In this document: in pieces, positions 8,585 through 16,692 of the stretch | Position numbering within the stretch: the stretch's first letter is position 1 | Layout: each line of letters begins with the position of its first letter | Origin: Chara braunii | Taxonomy: Eukaryota; Streptophyta; Charophyceae; Charales; Characeae | DNA length: 21,784 nt | Assembly: GCA_003427395.1 (NCBI GenBank) | Contig: BFEA01000552.1 | Span: forward strand, 482,232-504,015 | Direction of reading: 5' to 3' | Notes under the pieces: model-generated | What the model was told of the DNA's origin: nothing | Database searches by the model: none | Seen by the model: the letters and a program-made list of their open reading frames with translations, nothing else | Position numbers and translations under genes: made by a program

Positions 8585-10405
8585 CAAGGTAGGTGAATAT
8601 GCGCAAAACAAGTCTGTTTTATGGGGCAACGGATCAGCTATTGCATTGTACTTCCGTTGACTGGGTTCAACTCAAAGTTAATTCCATTGACTGGCAGTCT
8701 AGACTATGTCTTTAACCATCATGGGGTTTCATGATCCAAATATACTTTAAAATGTCTACCAAGGAGACAAATTTTGGCAAGTCCACAATCCCTGATACAA
8801 CATGTACAACTCTCGCATGCGTTGATCAAGCTACTTTCTCAAAGAGGAACAACTTAGACATGAACTCTACAGGGCGATACCCATAGTCGCCATTTTGCTG
8901 CAGCACAACCTTTATCCCAAACTGACTTGCCTTTGTCGTAAGTACGAATAATAGGGAGGGGTTTGCAATCTTAACGGCTGAATACGCTGTCAACGTGAAC
9001 TTCAACTTCTTGAATGTTGCGGTGTAGTCCTTGGCCCACTGCCATATCGCTTCCTCCTTCAGTAGTCTACATAATGACGTCGCGCTGTAGAGAAATTTCA
9101 CACAATTGTTTTGTAGCAATTTGCTAGTCCTAGGAACGATTGCGGTTCGTTAAGAGTCTTTGGCGTTACTCAGTCCCTTATTGCTGCTGTCTTCTTATCT
9201 TCAAGTTGTATGTCATCTCAGTCTATCATGAGGCCAAGTTACATCAATTGCTGCTGAACCCACTCAGACTTCTTCGGGTTTACTTCGAACTTACCTTCTC
9301 TCAACTTCGATAAGACTCTATGTAGATGTTCTACATGCTCTCGCAAATCTTATTGGACATTAAAATATCATCTAAACATACGACTACAAATTGATCAAGC
9401 CAGTCTCTAAATAGTAAATAGGTCGTTCATGCAACATTGGAACGTCACAGAGGCGTTTGTCAATCTGAAAGGCATCACAACAAACTCGTAATGTCCATAT
9501 CGCGCACAGAATGCAGTTTTGTCTGATCTTCCTTCACTTCTTCAATCCGCTGATACCCGGACTTCATATCTATGTTTGAAAAATAGTAATACTTACACCC
9601 TATAAATGGTCTTCTAGATTACCTCTGTTTGGTAGTGGTTCTGCATTCTTCATGGTAATCTTGTTCGAGCCTTGACAATCTATGCACAGTCATAATTCAC
9701 CTTTGGCATGAACTAAACAGGTGCACCGTATGGAGACGAGCTCGGTTTTATCAACCCTTTTTTTTTTTTAATCAACCCTTTTTCTACTAACTCGTCGAAC
9801 TGCTTTTGCAACTCTTTTGAGTTCTGCATGGGACATCCTATAAATCGGACCCTTTGGGTCGTACTGCTGGGTTCGATCTCAATCCACTGTCTGATTTTCC
9901 TTTCCCACACAGCTCCAGGTGCCTTCTCTAGCTAGAGCTGCAAATTCTCAAAGTATCGATTTTGATCAAGGGTGGCACCTCGTCTTCACTTTTCCGAGGT
10001 ACTAGCCTGCTGGTCCTTATTGTCTTTCTGGAATTTAGCAGTGCTACAAAAACTTGATCTACCATCTCTTTTCTCAGTCCTTATCTAAAGAGCCCATGTG
10101 CGATCATGCAACACACAGACAATGAGGAGTTCTTCCCTGATTCACAGAACAAGCAGACCTCCTTTTTACTCCCATTAGTACTCGGTAGCCAACACTCCTT
10201 GGCTCTCATCTTGATGTGCATCTGCCTCTTCTCCGCAATCCTTGCCTAAGATCACGTCACGGATAAGTATTAAGTTCTCTTCCATGAAGAGAATAATGAA
10301 GTGTAATACTTCTCTACCTTCTCTCATCCCTCCAACCGAAAGTATCCCTTTTTCCGTCTATATAATGTGTCACACTGATCTGGCTATTCTATGCTAACTC
10401 TGAAC
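8585..10405 (-). pseudogene. decayed Ty3/gypsy retrotransposon pol
   Basis: Read on the minus strand, scattered frames give the pol order of a Ty3/gypsy element. A protease C-terminal-like segment with RDVILGKD lies near 10230-10320. The RT N-terminus with KQFDELVEKGLI and PSSSPYGAPV lies at about 9713-9830. RT core segments follow: [12 protein letters not shown] and [13 protein letters not shown] near 9435-9515, and FVVVCLDDIL near 9361-9392. Next come KLREGKFEVNPKKSEWVQQQ and SFLGLAN (about 9130-9310), then RNase H at 8826-9119 with the TKASQFGIKVVLQQ and RPVEFMSK segments. The linker NAIADPLPHKTD lies near 8615-8655. Intact elements copy their RNA into DNA and integrate it. This one has many frameshifts, several internal stops (for example within LM*LGL and RD*VTP), and CLDD in place of the usual YLDD. 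It is certainly dead. Gag, the protease active site, integrase and LTRs were not identified. Confidence 0.93.
9750..9783 (-). repeat. 21-bp duplication with A-run inside the RT N-terminus
   Basis: ATCAACCCTTTTT occurs at 9750-9762 and 9771-9783, separated by a T-run. In the minus-strand RT frame it adds seven residues, giving KGLIKKKKGLIKP where the family has KGLIKP once. Slippage or a tail-only insertion with target duplication could explain it. Confidence 0.8.
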
Positions 10406-11536
10406 CGATAGGCTGATTGAAATCTTTCACTTTTTTTTTTTTTTCCTTTCTTTTCTTTTTTTCTTTTTTTTTAAAAAAGGGGTTGCGGGCAGCAGCATCA
10501 GACTTTTTATGCCACAGCCAGCGTGGAGTTGACTGGTCATCGTAACTCTCTAACCCCCTTCCCTCTACACACAATACCCCTTTGGGACTTTCATCCCCAC
10601 TTTGGCACTTTGTGAGCCTTGGACCCCTGTTCGGTGGACTCGGCCGAGGATTGCCCTCGCAAGGTTAGAGACGAACTCTGCGTACCCAGTCCGTCTCGGT
10701 GCACCCCGACTGGCAACGACCCTTGGCTCCGTGAACAGTGGACTCTATACCCACTAGATCGCATTTATCATCGTCTCAGGGGCCCATGTCAAAATCTTTC
10801 GCTTTCATACCTACATCAGGCTACGTGCAACTTTTTTATGCTCTCCATCTTGCCATGAAAGCCTACTATTGAGGTTGCTCATATCAACTCGAAAAATGGG
10901 TTTCTCAAAAGGAAAAAAGAAAAAAAAAGAAAAAGAAAAAGGAAGACATAAGAAGCTCGGGCTCAGATTTTTCTGCAGTGCGCTTCACCTTACGCGATGA
11001 GGTTGTGGGACGTGATAGCAGGTGAGGCGAATTCTAAATCATAACTGGCTTACCCTTTTGCTGTATGGCTGTCAGGTTGTACCTTGTCTCTTTTCTGCGC
11101 CGAATGTTGATTTTATTTATTTATTTTACTTTTCCTTGTCCTTTCGTTTTCCCCTTTCTTCCTCTGTTTTTTCTTGTTTTCTATGGAACAATCCCTCCCG
11201 GGCAGGGGAAACAAGAGCTGAAGTATCACGCCATGGCACCAGCAGGCCCCCTGTAAAAAGGGCAACGTGGCGAGCCCCAGGACCCCCTTCAACGAGGGGG
11301 TTCATCACTCTGGTTAGGGAGTCATAGGTTCCCATGCACCTGCAAAGCCTGAGGGCTTGATTGTGAGGACCCCAACTTGCCTTTTTAGGCAATACATATC
11401 ATCGGGCTGGCCGACAATCAGGTCAGGTATTCCCCTGACGTGCGACCCTTTATTTCGCAGCGTCTGCGGCTCTGCGCTATCTACCAGGCGCTCTGAACTT
11501 GAGAGCTGAAAAGACAATTGTTAGGAAGGAGCCACA
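10406..11536. other. region upstream of the gypsy pol fragment, unresolved
   Basis: By position this could hold gag or the 5' part of the minus-strand element, but I found no zinc knuckle, DSG/DTG protease motif or LTR. It contains a T-rich tract (about 10430-10473), a purine-rich tract (about 10910-10945) and a TGTGAGGACCCC word at 11362-11373. No gene is supported. Confidence 0.4.
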
Positions 11537-11553
11537 ACTTTCGGCCCTGAATA
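11537..11553 (+). repeat. 5' target-site duplication of an unclassified retroposon
   Basis: The 17-mer ACTTTCGGCCCTGAATA occurs here and exactly again at 11745-11761, immediately after an A-rich tail plus one G. Confidence 0.9.
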
Positions 11554-11744
11554 TGAAGACTCTCGGGTCCCCACGAGTCTCGTAAAAAGCGAAACTGAGT
11601 AATGCTCCCAGCAATGTGATTTCTGTTCCGGGTAGACTGTGAGGACCCCGACCTCGCCCTTTCTTAATTGGATAATATGATTAATATCAGTCTTGGGCAT
11701 TGGGCCCCTGTTTGGGGAGAAAAAAAAAAAGAAAAAAAAAAAAG
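11554..11744 (+). mobile_element. unclassified A-tailed short retroposon
   Basis: About 165 nt of unique sequence ends in an A-rich tail (11719-11743) and is enclosed by a perfect 17-bp direct repeat. This layout is diagnostic of LINE-type target-primed insertion. I looked for Pol III A and B boxes and for tRNA, 5S, 7SL, U1, U3 and U4 features, and recognise none, so it is neither a plain tRNA-SINE nor a familiar small RNA. Near its 5' end GACTC and GAGTC can pair. It holds a TGTGAGGACCCC word at 11638-11649 that also occurs upstream at 11362-11373, with loose similarity continuing for about 40 nt. It could be a processed non-coding transcript or a new SINE class. Confidence 0.75.
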
Positions 11745-11761
11745 ACTTTCGGCCCTGAATA
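11745..11761 (+). repeat. 3' target-site duplication of the unclassified retroposon
   Basis: Exact copy of the 17-mer at 11537-11553. Confidence 0.9.
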
Positions 11762-12100
11762 GCAGCCCCAATTCTGATGACGACCATTGCAGTGAGACTT
11801 TCCTTATCCTTTTTAACTTTCTTCTTCGAAGTTCGAAATCTACTTCTTTTCTCTCGTTTTAAAAATTCCGAAAAACATCAGGTTCATAACTTCGTAGATC
11901 TGGCGCTGATTCTTTTTCGGGAAAAAAACTTTTCGAAAAATAGAAAAGCAATTGCTGCAATTCTAAGATGGGGAAATAGTAAATACTAAATAGATCTGTG
12001 TGGCAAACGTTCACATATTTTTATAGTTGTTTTTCTCTTTTCGCTGCTACTGGTGGGCCCAAAAACGTCTGTTGAAACACGCTACTGGGGTCCCCCAAAT

Positions 12101-12110
12101 TTGGTAGTGC
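12101..12110 (+). repeat. 5' target-site duplication of U2 retrocopy
   Basis: TTGGTAGTGC lies three bases before the U2 start and recurs at 12237-12246 right after the A-rich tail. With four more bases on the left the match is 13 of 14. Confidence 0.85.
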
Positions 12111-12113
12111 AAT

Positions 12114-12236
12114 ATACCTTTCTCGGCCTTTTGGCTAAGATCAAGTGTAGTATCTGTTCTGATCAGTTTAATATCTGATCCGTGACCCATCGTGTCACAA
12201 AAAAAATAAAAAATAAAAAATAAAATAAAATAAAAA
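12114..12236 (+). pseudogene. U2 snRNA retrocopy, 3'-truncated, A-rich tail
   Basis: Positions 12114-12198 match the first 85 or so nt of U2 closely. They contain ATACCTTTCTCGGCC, then TTTTGGCTAAGATCAAG, the branch-site-pairing GTAGTATCTG, and the stem IIa region (GTGAC-CCATCGT-GTCAC, a closed hairpin). The Sm site and the 3' stem-loops III and IV are absent. An A-rich tail with T interruptions (12199-12236) follows directly, then the TSD. It is a processed copy made from a U2 RNA that had lost its 3' half, or one that was truncated during insertion. It cannot make a functional U2 snRNP. Confidence 0.92.
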
Positions 12237-12246
12237 TTGGTAGTGC
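12237..12246 (+). repeat. 3' target-site duplication of U2 retrocopy
   Basis: Exact repeat of TTGGTAGTGC from 12101-12110. Confidence 0.85.
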
Positions 12247-12483
12247 GGGACGAACTCCTGATTTAGAACAAACATATCCTCATAAAAGTTCAGTTTTGTC
12301 TGTCCCACGACGGCCGACGCCGGGCAGGTTCATGTGTGACATGTCAGCTACTGTGTGACAAAGATAGCAAGTGCGCTATATGTTGCGCAATGATTGCGAG
12401 TGTTAGTTACTGTGCTAGAGCGACAAGCATGTCACATTCACTCTTTATTTTTTTCACTATTGTGACTGCCATGACCATAACAT

Positions 12484-12538
12484 GGCATAAAGGCCAAAAA
12501 AAAAAAAAAAAAAAAAAAAAAAAACAAGGCATAAGGGC
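12484..12538 (+). repeat. 29-A run flanked by near-identical 11-mers
   Basis: GGCATAAAGGC (12484-12494) and GGCATAAGGGC (12528-12538) flank a pure run of 29 A (12496-12524). The arrangement resembles a retroposon reduced to its tail. Confidence 0.75.
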
Positions 12539-12549
12539 TGCAATCTGCT

Positions 12550-12640
12550 GCACACATGGTGATCAAAGTAGTCGAGCAGTGGAAAGTGAAAATAGTATTT
12601 TCACGTTCCACTGCTAGACTATTGTGATCGGCATGTGTGC
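12550..12640 (+). other. 91-nt near-perfect foldback
   Basis: Arms 12550-12594 and 12596-12640 are reverse complements at 39 of 45 positions, around a one-base centre. An RNA would form a long stem with a few single mismatches. Related words (CACTGCTAGACT and TTTTCACGTTC) recur at about 12700-12732, which points to a repeat family. Candidates are a short MITE/foldback element or a small-RNA precursor. No promoter can be identified. Confidence 0.8.
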
Positions 12641-12807
12641 GATTCTGTGGCATTCTGGCCGCACTAATGAAGCGCAGAATACGACTTCCATTCCATGGCC
12701 ACTGCTAGACTGTTTTTAATTTTCACGTTCTGTGTTTCCATGGCTGAATAGAGCCAAACAAACAAGAAAATATGGCTCACAACCAAACGAGCATCAAGTG
12801 GGATATC

Positions 12808-12823
12808 GGGGGGGGGGGGGGGG
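12808..12823 (+). repeat. poly(G) run
   Basis: Sixteen G, then further G-rich sequence to about 12865. G4-prone, and prone to sequencing error. Confidence 0.9.
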
Positions 12824-13119
12824 TAAGGAGGGGGCAGGGAGGGACGGGCTGCGGTTGTGGGGGAGGCTGTTTGGAAGAGATTTTTTCTGTTTATTACCGT
12901 TGCCTACCGGCCAGTGCAAGAGCGAAGTCATCTCCACGAGGCTCCTCCTCAAATGTGTCCATCAACAGATATCTCTCCTTTTTCTCTGGAAGATCTTCTC
13001 GCTTATATACCTCATACGGGCCTGGATAGGAGTATCTGTTCAAGAAATCAATCCGATGAAAGCACATCACATGACTCACATCAAAATGGTTGCCCAGCAG
13101 CCCAGAGGCATTTCCCGGC

Positions 13120-13128
<9 letters not shown>

Positions 13129-13210
<82 letters not shown>
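13129..13210 (+). repeat. (GT)n microsatellite
   Basis: About 82 nt of uninterrupted GT repeats. Apparent open frames that end in Cys-Val repeats are produced by this tract. Confidence 0.97.
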
Positions 13211-13211
<1 letters not shown>

Positions 13212-13317
13212 CCACGTTCGTGAGAAAACCTGGTCTCTATATTGTGGCCCATCTATCCACTGCTGATCATTACGTTAAATAGTTTCTGATTGCAGCAGCC
13301 ATGACTCTTGTGATCGA

Positions 13318-13416
13318 GTCCTTGGGGACATCTGTTAAGAAAATTGGAAAGCTACAGAGAACGTGGACAAGATAAGCATGGTGGCTCCTGTGCAAGGATG
13401 ACATGCATAAACTGAG
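13318..13416 (+). pseudogene. diverged U6 snRNA pseudogene
   Basis: The order of U6 landmarks is kept: GTCCTTGGGGACATC at the 5' end, AAAATTGGAA, CTACAGAGAA, GATAAGCATGG, then TGCAAGGATGACATGCATAAA and CTGAG. There are many substitutions and small insertions, including 3 nt after GCATGG, about 3 nt before AAAATTGG and several nt after ACAGAGAA. The 3' end diverges after CTGAG, with no T-run terminator, no A-tail and no clear TSD. It is far older than the copy at 1298 and is non-functional. Confidence 0.85.
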
Positions 13417-13616
13417 GTTCGTGTGACCGTGATTGTTGTGGTTGCAGCCACAGCCTCAGTGGCATCAGCAGTGGCAGTGGCAGCAGTACCAGAAGCACAT
13501 CAGATGATCCGTCAGTGCACGGACAGGAATGCCTTGAGGTCCTAGTGGATGTGCTAGTTTGTGGGGAAGAGATTCGCTCCAATAAGGTTGAGGCCTTGAG
13601 GGTTTCATTTCTTTTC

Positions 13617-13628
13617 AAGTTTAAACTT
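13617..13628. repeat. palindrome AAGTTTAAACTT
   Basis: Perfect 12-bp palindrome, also found at 7126-7137 and 16962-16973. Confidence 0.95.
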
Positions 13629-13882
13629 TAAACAGAATAATGCTGCGTAAGTCTACATAAGCGTCATTATCCGTAATGGACAATTGTTGACAACAACGAT
13701 AACTCATGAACGACAAAGTTTATTCTATATATAGTATATACCTTATTGATACAACTTATTGTTTTTTAAGGTATAATTCACTATTTTCGGTCAAGCTTGT
13801 ATATAAATCAAAACAAAATCATTCTATAAGTCAAGCTTTCGATCCTTCATTAATACTAATAAAAAAAAGAATCAAATGAAGA

Positions 13883-13907
13883 AAGAAGTATTGCATCAAT
13901 ACTTCTT
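13883..13907 (+). other. 11-bp perfect hairpin
   Basis: Arms AAGAAGTATTG (13883-13893) and CAATACTTCTT (13897-13907) flank a 3-nt loop. Weaker pairing extends outwards (GAATCAA with TTGATTGATTC). It lies inside repeat copy 1. Confidence 0.85.
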
Positions 13908-14011
13908 GATTGATTCTTTGGTTAAAAAAAAGACTCATTTATTTACTTATGGCACATGACAAGACAATGTGGCAAGCCATCCAGGACGATGAACAGTTGC
14001 TGCATTAGGGA

Positions 14012-14154
14012 CCCGATGCATTGTGTCAGGTTTGAGAGAAACCGGTGTCAGCATCAAGGGAACCCGATGCATCGTTCCGAGTGCTCCTACACTGCATCAG
14101 CGACCCGATGCATCGTTCCGAGTGCTCCTACACTGCATCAGCGACCCGATGCAT
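14012..14154 (+). repeat. 41-bp array built on CCCGATGCAT
   Basis: CCCGATGCAT occurs at 14012, 14063, 14104 and 14145, so the last spacings are exactly 41 bp and the first is 51. The two middle units also share CGTTCCGAGTGCTCCTACAC. Each begins with the palindrome ATGCAT, extended to CGATGCATCG in two units. Confidence 0.9.
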
Positions 14155-14300
14155 TGTATCAGCATCAGGGACCACACACCAGAGTGCTCCGACAATTGCA
14201 TAGAAGAAGTTGGTTACCGATAAGTTAAAAAAAAAAGATGGAAACGATAACATATCTTAAATCAAATTTAATCAATCGGATTCAATCCACAATATGAGTA

Positions 14301-14524
14301 ATTATCCGTAAGGGATAATTGTTGACAAGAAAGACCACATAACTGATGAACAAGAACATTTATGGAACACATGATGACGAGACAATGTGACCAGGCATTT
14401 GGAATGACGACAGAAGGCGGCATGCCTCACCACACACCTGAGTGCTCCGAGAATGGGATAGAAGTTGGTTCCCGATAGGTACAAAAGCCGGAAATGATAA
14501 CATGTCTTAAATGAATCCACAAAC
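14301..14524 (+). repeat. tandem repeat copy 2 (about 224 bp)
   Basis: A shorter copy of the 13666-14292 repeat, in the same orientation and separated from it by fewer than 10 bases. It lacks the hairpin and the 41-bp array. The copies differ at many positions, so the duplication is old. Confidence 0.8.
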
Positions 14525-14699
14525 TCCATTCTCTCTTTTCTCCCTGCAACCTGCACGGTCCGAGAAAGCGCACTCACAACAAAGACAATCAGATAACAAA
14601 AGAAAACATCAACATCATAGTCCAGACTCCAGATCCCTGCTAACCACTGAGAAGATCAGACCACTTACACACAGAGCGACGCTGCACTCTGTGTGTGTG

Positions 14700-14737
14700 C
14701 TGTCTCTTATACACATCTAGATGTGTATAAGAGACAG
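14700..14737. other. Nextera mate-pair junction adapter (assembly artefact)
   Basis: CTGTCTCTTATACACATCT (14700-14718) is the 19-bp Tn5 mosaic end, followed at once by its exact reverse complement (14719-14737). This 38-bp palindrome is the circularisation junction in Nextera mate-pair libraries. It is not genomic. The flanking sequences were probably ends of one circularised fragment, kilobases apart in the genome. A gap base lies only 96 nt to the right. Confidence 0.97.
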
Positions 14738-14832
14738 TCCTTATCCAGTGAGATAGCAGGTGGGCAAGGTGTGCACAATTTGTACATATTTGTGTGAGAG
14801 GCTAGATACGTTCCACGACTGTCAAATTTGCA

Positions 14833-14833
14833 N

Positions 14834-14922
<89 letters not shown>
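14833..14922 (+). repeat. gap base followed by (TG)n microsatellite
   Basis: One N at 14833, then about 89 nt of TG repeats. The single N almost certainly stands for a gap of unknown length. The 95-nt segment 14738-14832 is thus bounded by an adapter and a gap. Confidence 0.95.
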
Positions 14923-14925
<3 letters not shown>

Positions 14926-14939
14926 GTCTGGGATCGTCA

Positions 14940-16200
14940 ACCAGCAACATCGATTCCATACAATTTCAAAGCAATATAAAGTATTATAAAGTTAATATAA
15001 ACCAAATACAGGACACCAAAGATGTACGAGGTCCACGTCTGTCTGTGTGGTTGAGCAGGGAATGCCCACACATCTGTCCACTTAACGCACATTTTTTGTG
15101 CAGCAAATATCCGAGGCCTTCATCATGAAATGAAAGAATTCAAAGAATACAACTGATTATACCGGGGCCCTTACCTTCCCTTTGGCTTACGCTGGAAAAC
15201 AGGTCCAGTGCCAGTGTCCCCATCAACAAAAGAAAAAAATCATATTGCCAAGATTACCCTGGGAAGCCATGCGCCATGGCAGTTTGGGCGCTGGGTAGAA
15301 GACCGGGGCCATAGCAGGTTGGGCGCTGGAGAAGAAGGGCGGCACCATAGCTGTGGAGTAACCGAGAAGGAAGAAGGTGGTGCTGATTCTGCTGAACACT
15401 GAACAGGGAGATCCTTTGGAAAGAGGAGCCGGCGGAGAAGGGACGAGTTCGTTGGATACTTACTGTTGGTCGGGACGGCGAGCTCCAGCCTGTTGGTCAG
15501 ACAATTCATACCGACCTGTTGGTCGGCAGGGAGAGCTCCCGCTGGGTCACACTCTTCAAGCGGTCATCAGCAGGAGCGAAAGCGGCACGGAACTCTGTGA
15601 GATGACGACGCCATGGTGTTGTATAGGGTAGAGAGTAGATGATAGGGCAGGTGGTCGCTAGGACTGGTACAGAGCCCCGAGGGGGGATAGAAACACTATG
15701 TTGGTGTAAATGGTTGTTGGAGGCGAGAAAGGGAGCTTCCGTCATCAAGAGGCTTCAGCAGTGTCCATTCTTGTGCACTTGTGACCATTTCTTTATCGAT
15801 TGCCCTATAACTGCCTCATTGCCACGGGCATGTTGATCAAGCGAGAGTGCATGGTGCATGTGGTCTGCGATTCTCCACAGCGCAGGTTCCTTTTTTGCAG
15901 AGAACATTATTATCTCGGACAAGATGGAAACCTCCACCTGCCTCTTTCGGTGCATGGCCTCTCTACGGCGTTCGCTGGAAAGACTGTGGGGTTGGCGGTA
16001 TGGATGGGACGCTCGGGGTTGCAGGTTGTTCCGACGGAATCCAAATTGTGTACACTGTGTTCAAACTTCAAATCTGTGAGTGTGTATTCTCATTCTACGG
16101 AGTGGATTGTGACGTACGTTCTCACACTTAAACCTCCACCTGCCAATTGAAAAAAAAAAAGAAAAAAGACAAAAGCAGTTCAGCTGATGTATACCATTCA
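14940..16200. other. anonymous DNA with short repeats, no gene supported
   Basis: Open frames of up to 116 codons (15800-16150, plus strand) carry no domain I recognise. Three 35-36-bp units starting ATGGCAG/ATAGCAG/ATAGCTG lie at 15276, 15311 and 15347. TGTTGGTC recurs near 15465, 15490 and 15517. The 15-mer AAACCTCCACCTGCC occurs at 15928-15942 and 16130-16144. Confidence 0.45.
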
Positions 16201-16224
16201 GTCACCTCCTGGATAGATACAGGG

Positions 16225-16383
16225 CAAAACAGCTTTACTTTTTTTTTTTTTTCTTAGGTAATTCAGAACTACCGTTTTTTTTTTTTGTTAATCTGACTGC
16301 ATCTGGATTCGAACTTGGGTCCGTATTTCAACAGTTCATGGGCGTACCAACTGAGCTACGCCCGTCCGTCAAAACAGGTTTAC
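16225..16383 (-). mobile_element. tRNA-derived SINE with TSD
   Basis: On the minus strand the head GGGCGTAGCTCAGTTGGTA carries a Pol III A box and AGTTCGAATCC carries a B box, as in a tRNA. About 50 nt of body follow (with AGTTCTGAATTACC and an internal A-run), then a 14-A tail (T-run at 16239-16252). The flanks CAAAACAGCTTTAC (16225-16238) and CAAAACAGGTTTAC (16370-16383) match at 13 of 14 and are the target-site duplication. The anticodon arm CTGTTGAAATACGG does not fold as a proper tRNA, and there is a body plus tail, so this is a SINE and not a tRNA gene. The element proper is about 131 bp (16239-16369). Confidence 0.88.
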
Positions 16384-16589
16384 GACCTCACTAAACAACT
16401 TCCATTAAGCATGGAGGAAGCGAGCGGGAGGAGGCCTGGAGAAAGATGAGGGCGCTCACGAAAAGGAGATGGAGGTTGAGTTTTCACAAAAAAGTGGGGG
16501 TGAAACAGGACCCTTTCGTGACAAAGGGAGACAAGAGAGGCCAAGAAAAAAAAATGTTCAGGGCATTCTGCAGAACGAGCTTGCAAGTT

Positions 16590-16692
16590 GGCAAATGCTC
16601 AGTCGGTACACCCCTGCCTGAACTGTTGAAATACAGACCCCTAGTTCGAACCCCAATGGAATCAGATGAGTGAAAATAACTCTGAATTTACC
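16590..16692 (+). mobile_element. second, older copy of the same tRNA-SINE
   Basis: The sequence is collinear with the minus-strand SINE at 16239-16369. It shows ATGCTCAGTCGGTAC, then TGAACTGTTGAAATACAGACC, AGTTCGAACCC, ATCAGAT and finally TCTGAATTTACC. The A and B boxes are recognisable. There is no A-tail directly after the body and no clear TSD, so it looks older or truncated. It lies only about 220 nt from the other copy, in opposite orientation. Confidence 0.8.

Larger units (their letters stand above)
13666..14292 (+). repeat. tandem repeat copy 1 (about 627 bp)
   Basis: Starts ATTATCCGTAATGGACAATT and ends near TTCAATCCACAA. Collinear blocks match copy 2 at 14301-14524: the start block, the GAGACAATGTG-like block, CACCACACACC(A/T)GAGTGCTCCGA, AAGTTGGTT(A/C)CCGATA and GATAACAT(A/G)TCTTAAAT. 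It has a hairpin and a 41-bp array that copy 2 lacks. Confidence 0.8.

Noticed and set aside
12732-13282. Plus-strand frames of 141-163 codons ending in Cys-Val repeats
   Set aside because: The ends are the translated GT microsatellite. The N-terminal part has no recognisable domain and spans a poly(G) run.
14700-14737. Natural Tn5-like transposon end or palindromic regulatory site
   Set aside because: It matches the engineered mosaic end exactly in both halves with no transposon between them. A library artefact is far more likely.
15800-16150. 116-codon plus-strand frame
   Set aside because: Longer than the local background but without a known motif. Two other frames overlap it at similar length.
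16239-16369. Genuine tRNA gene on the minus strand
   Set aside because: The anticodon arm does not fold, a body and A-tail follow, and a TSD encloses it. It fits a SINE better.
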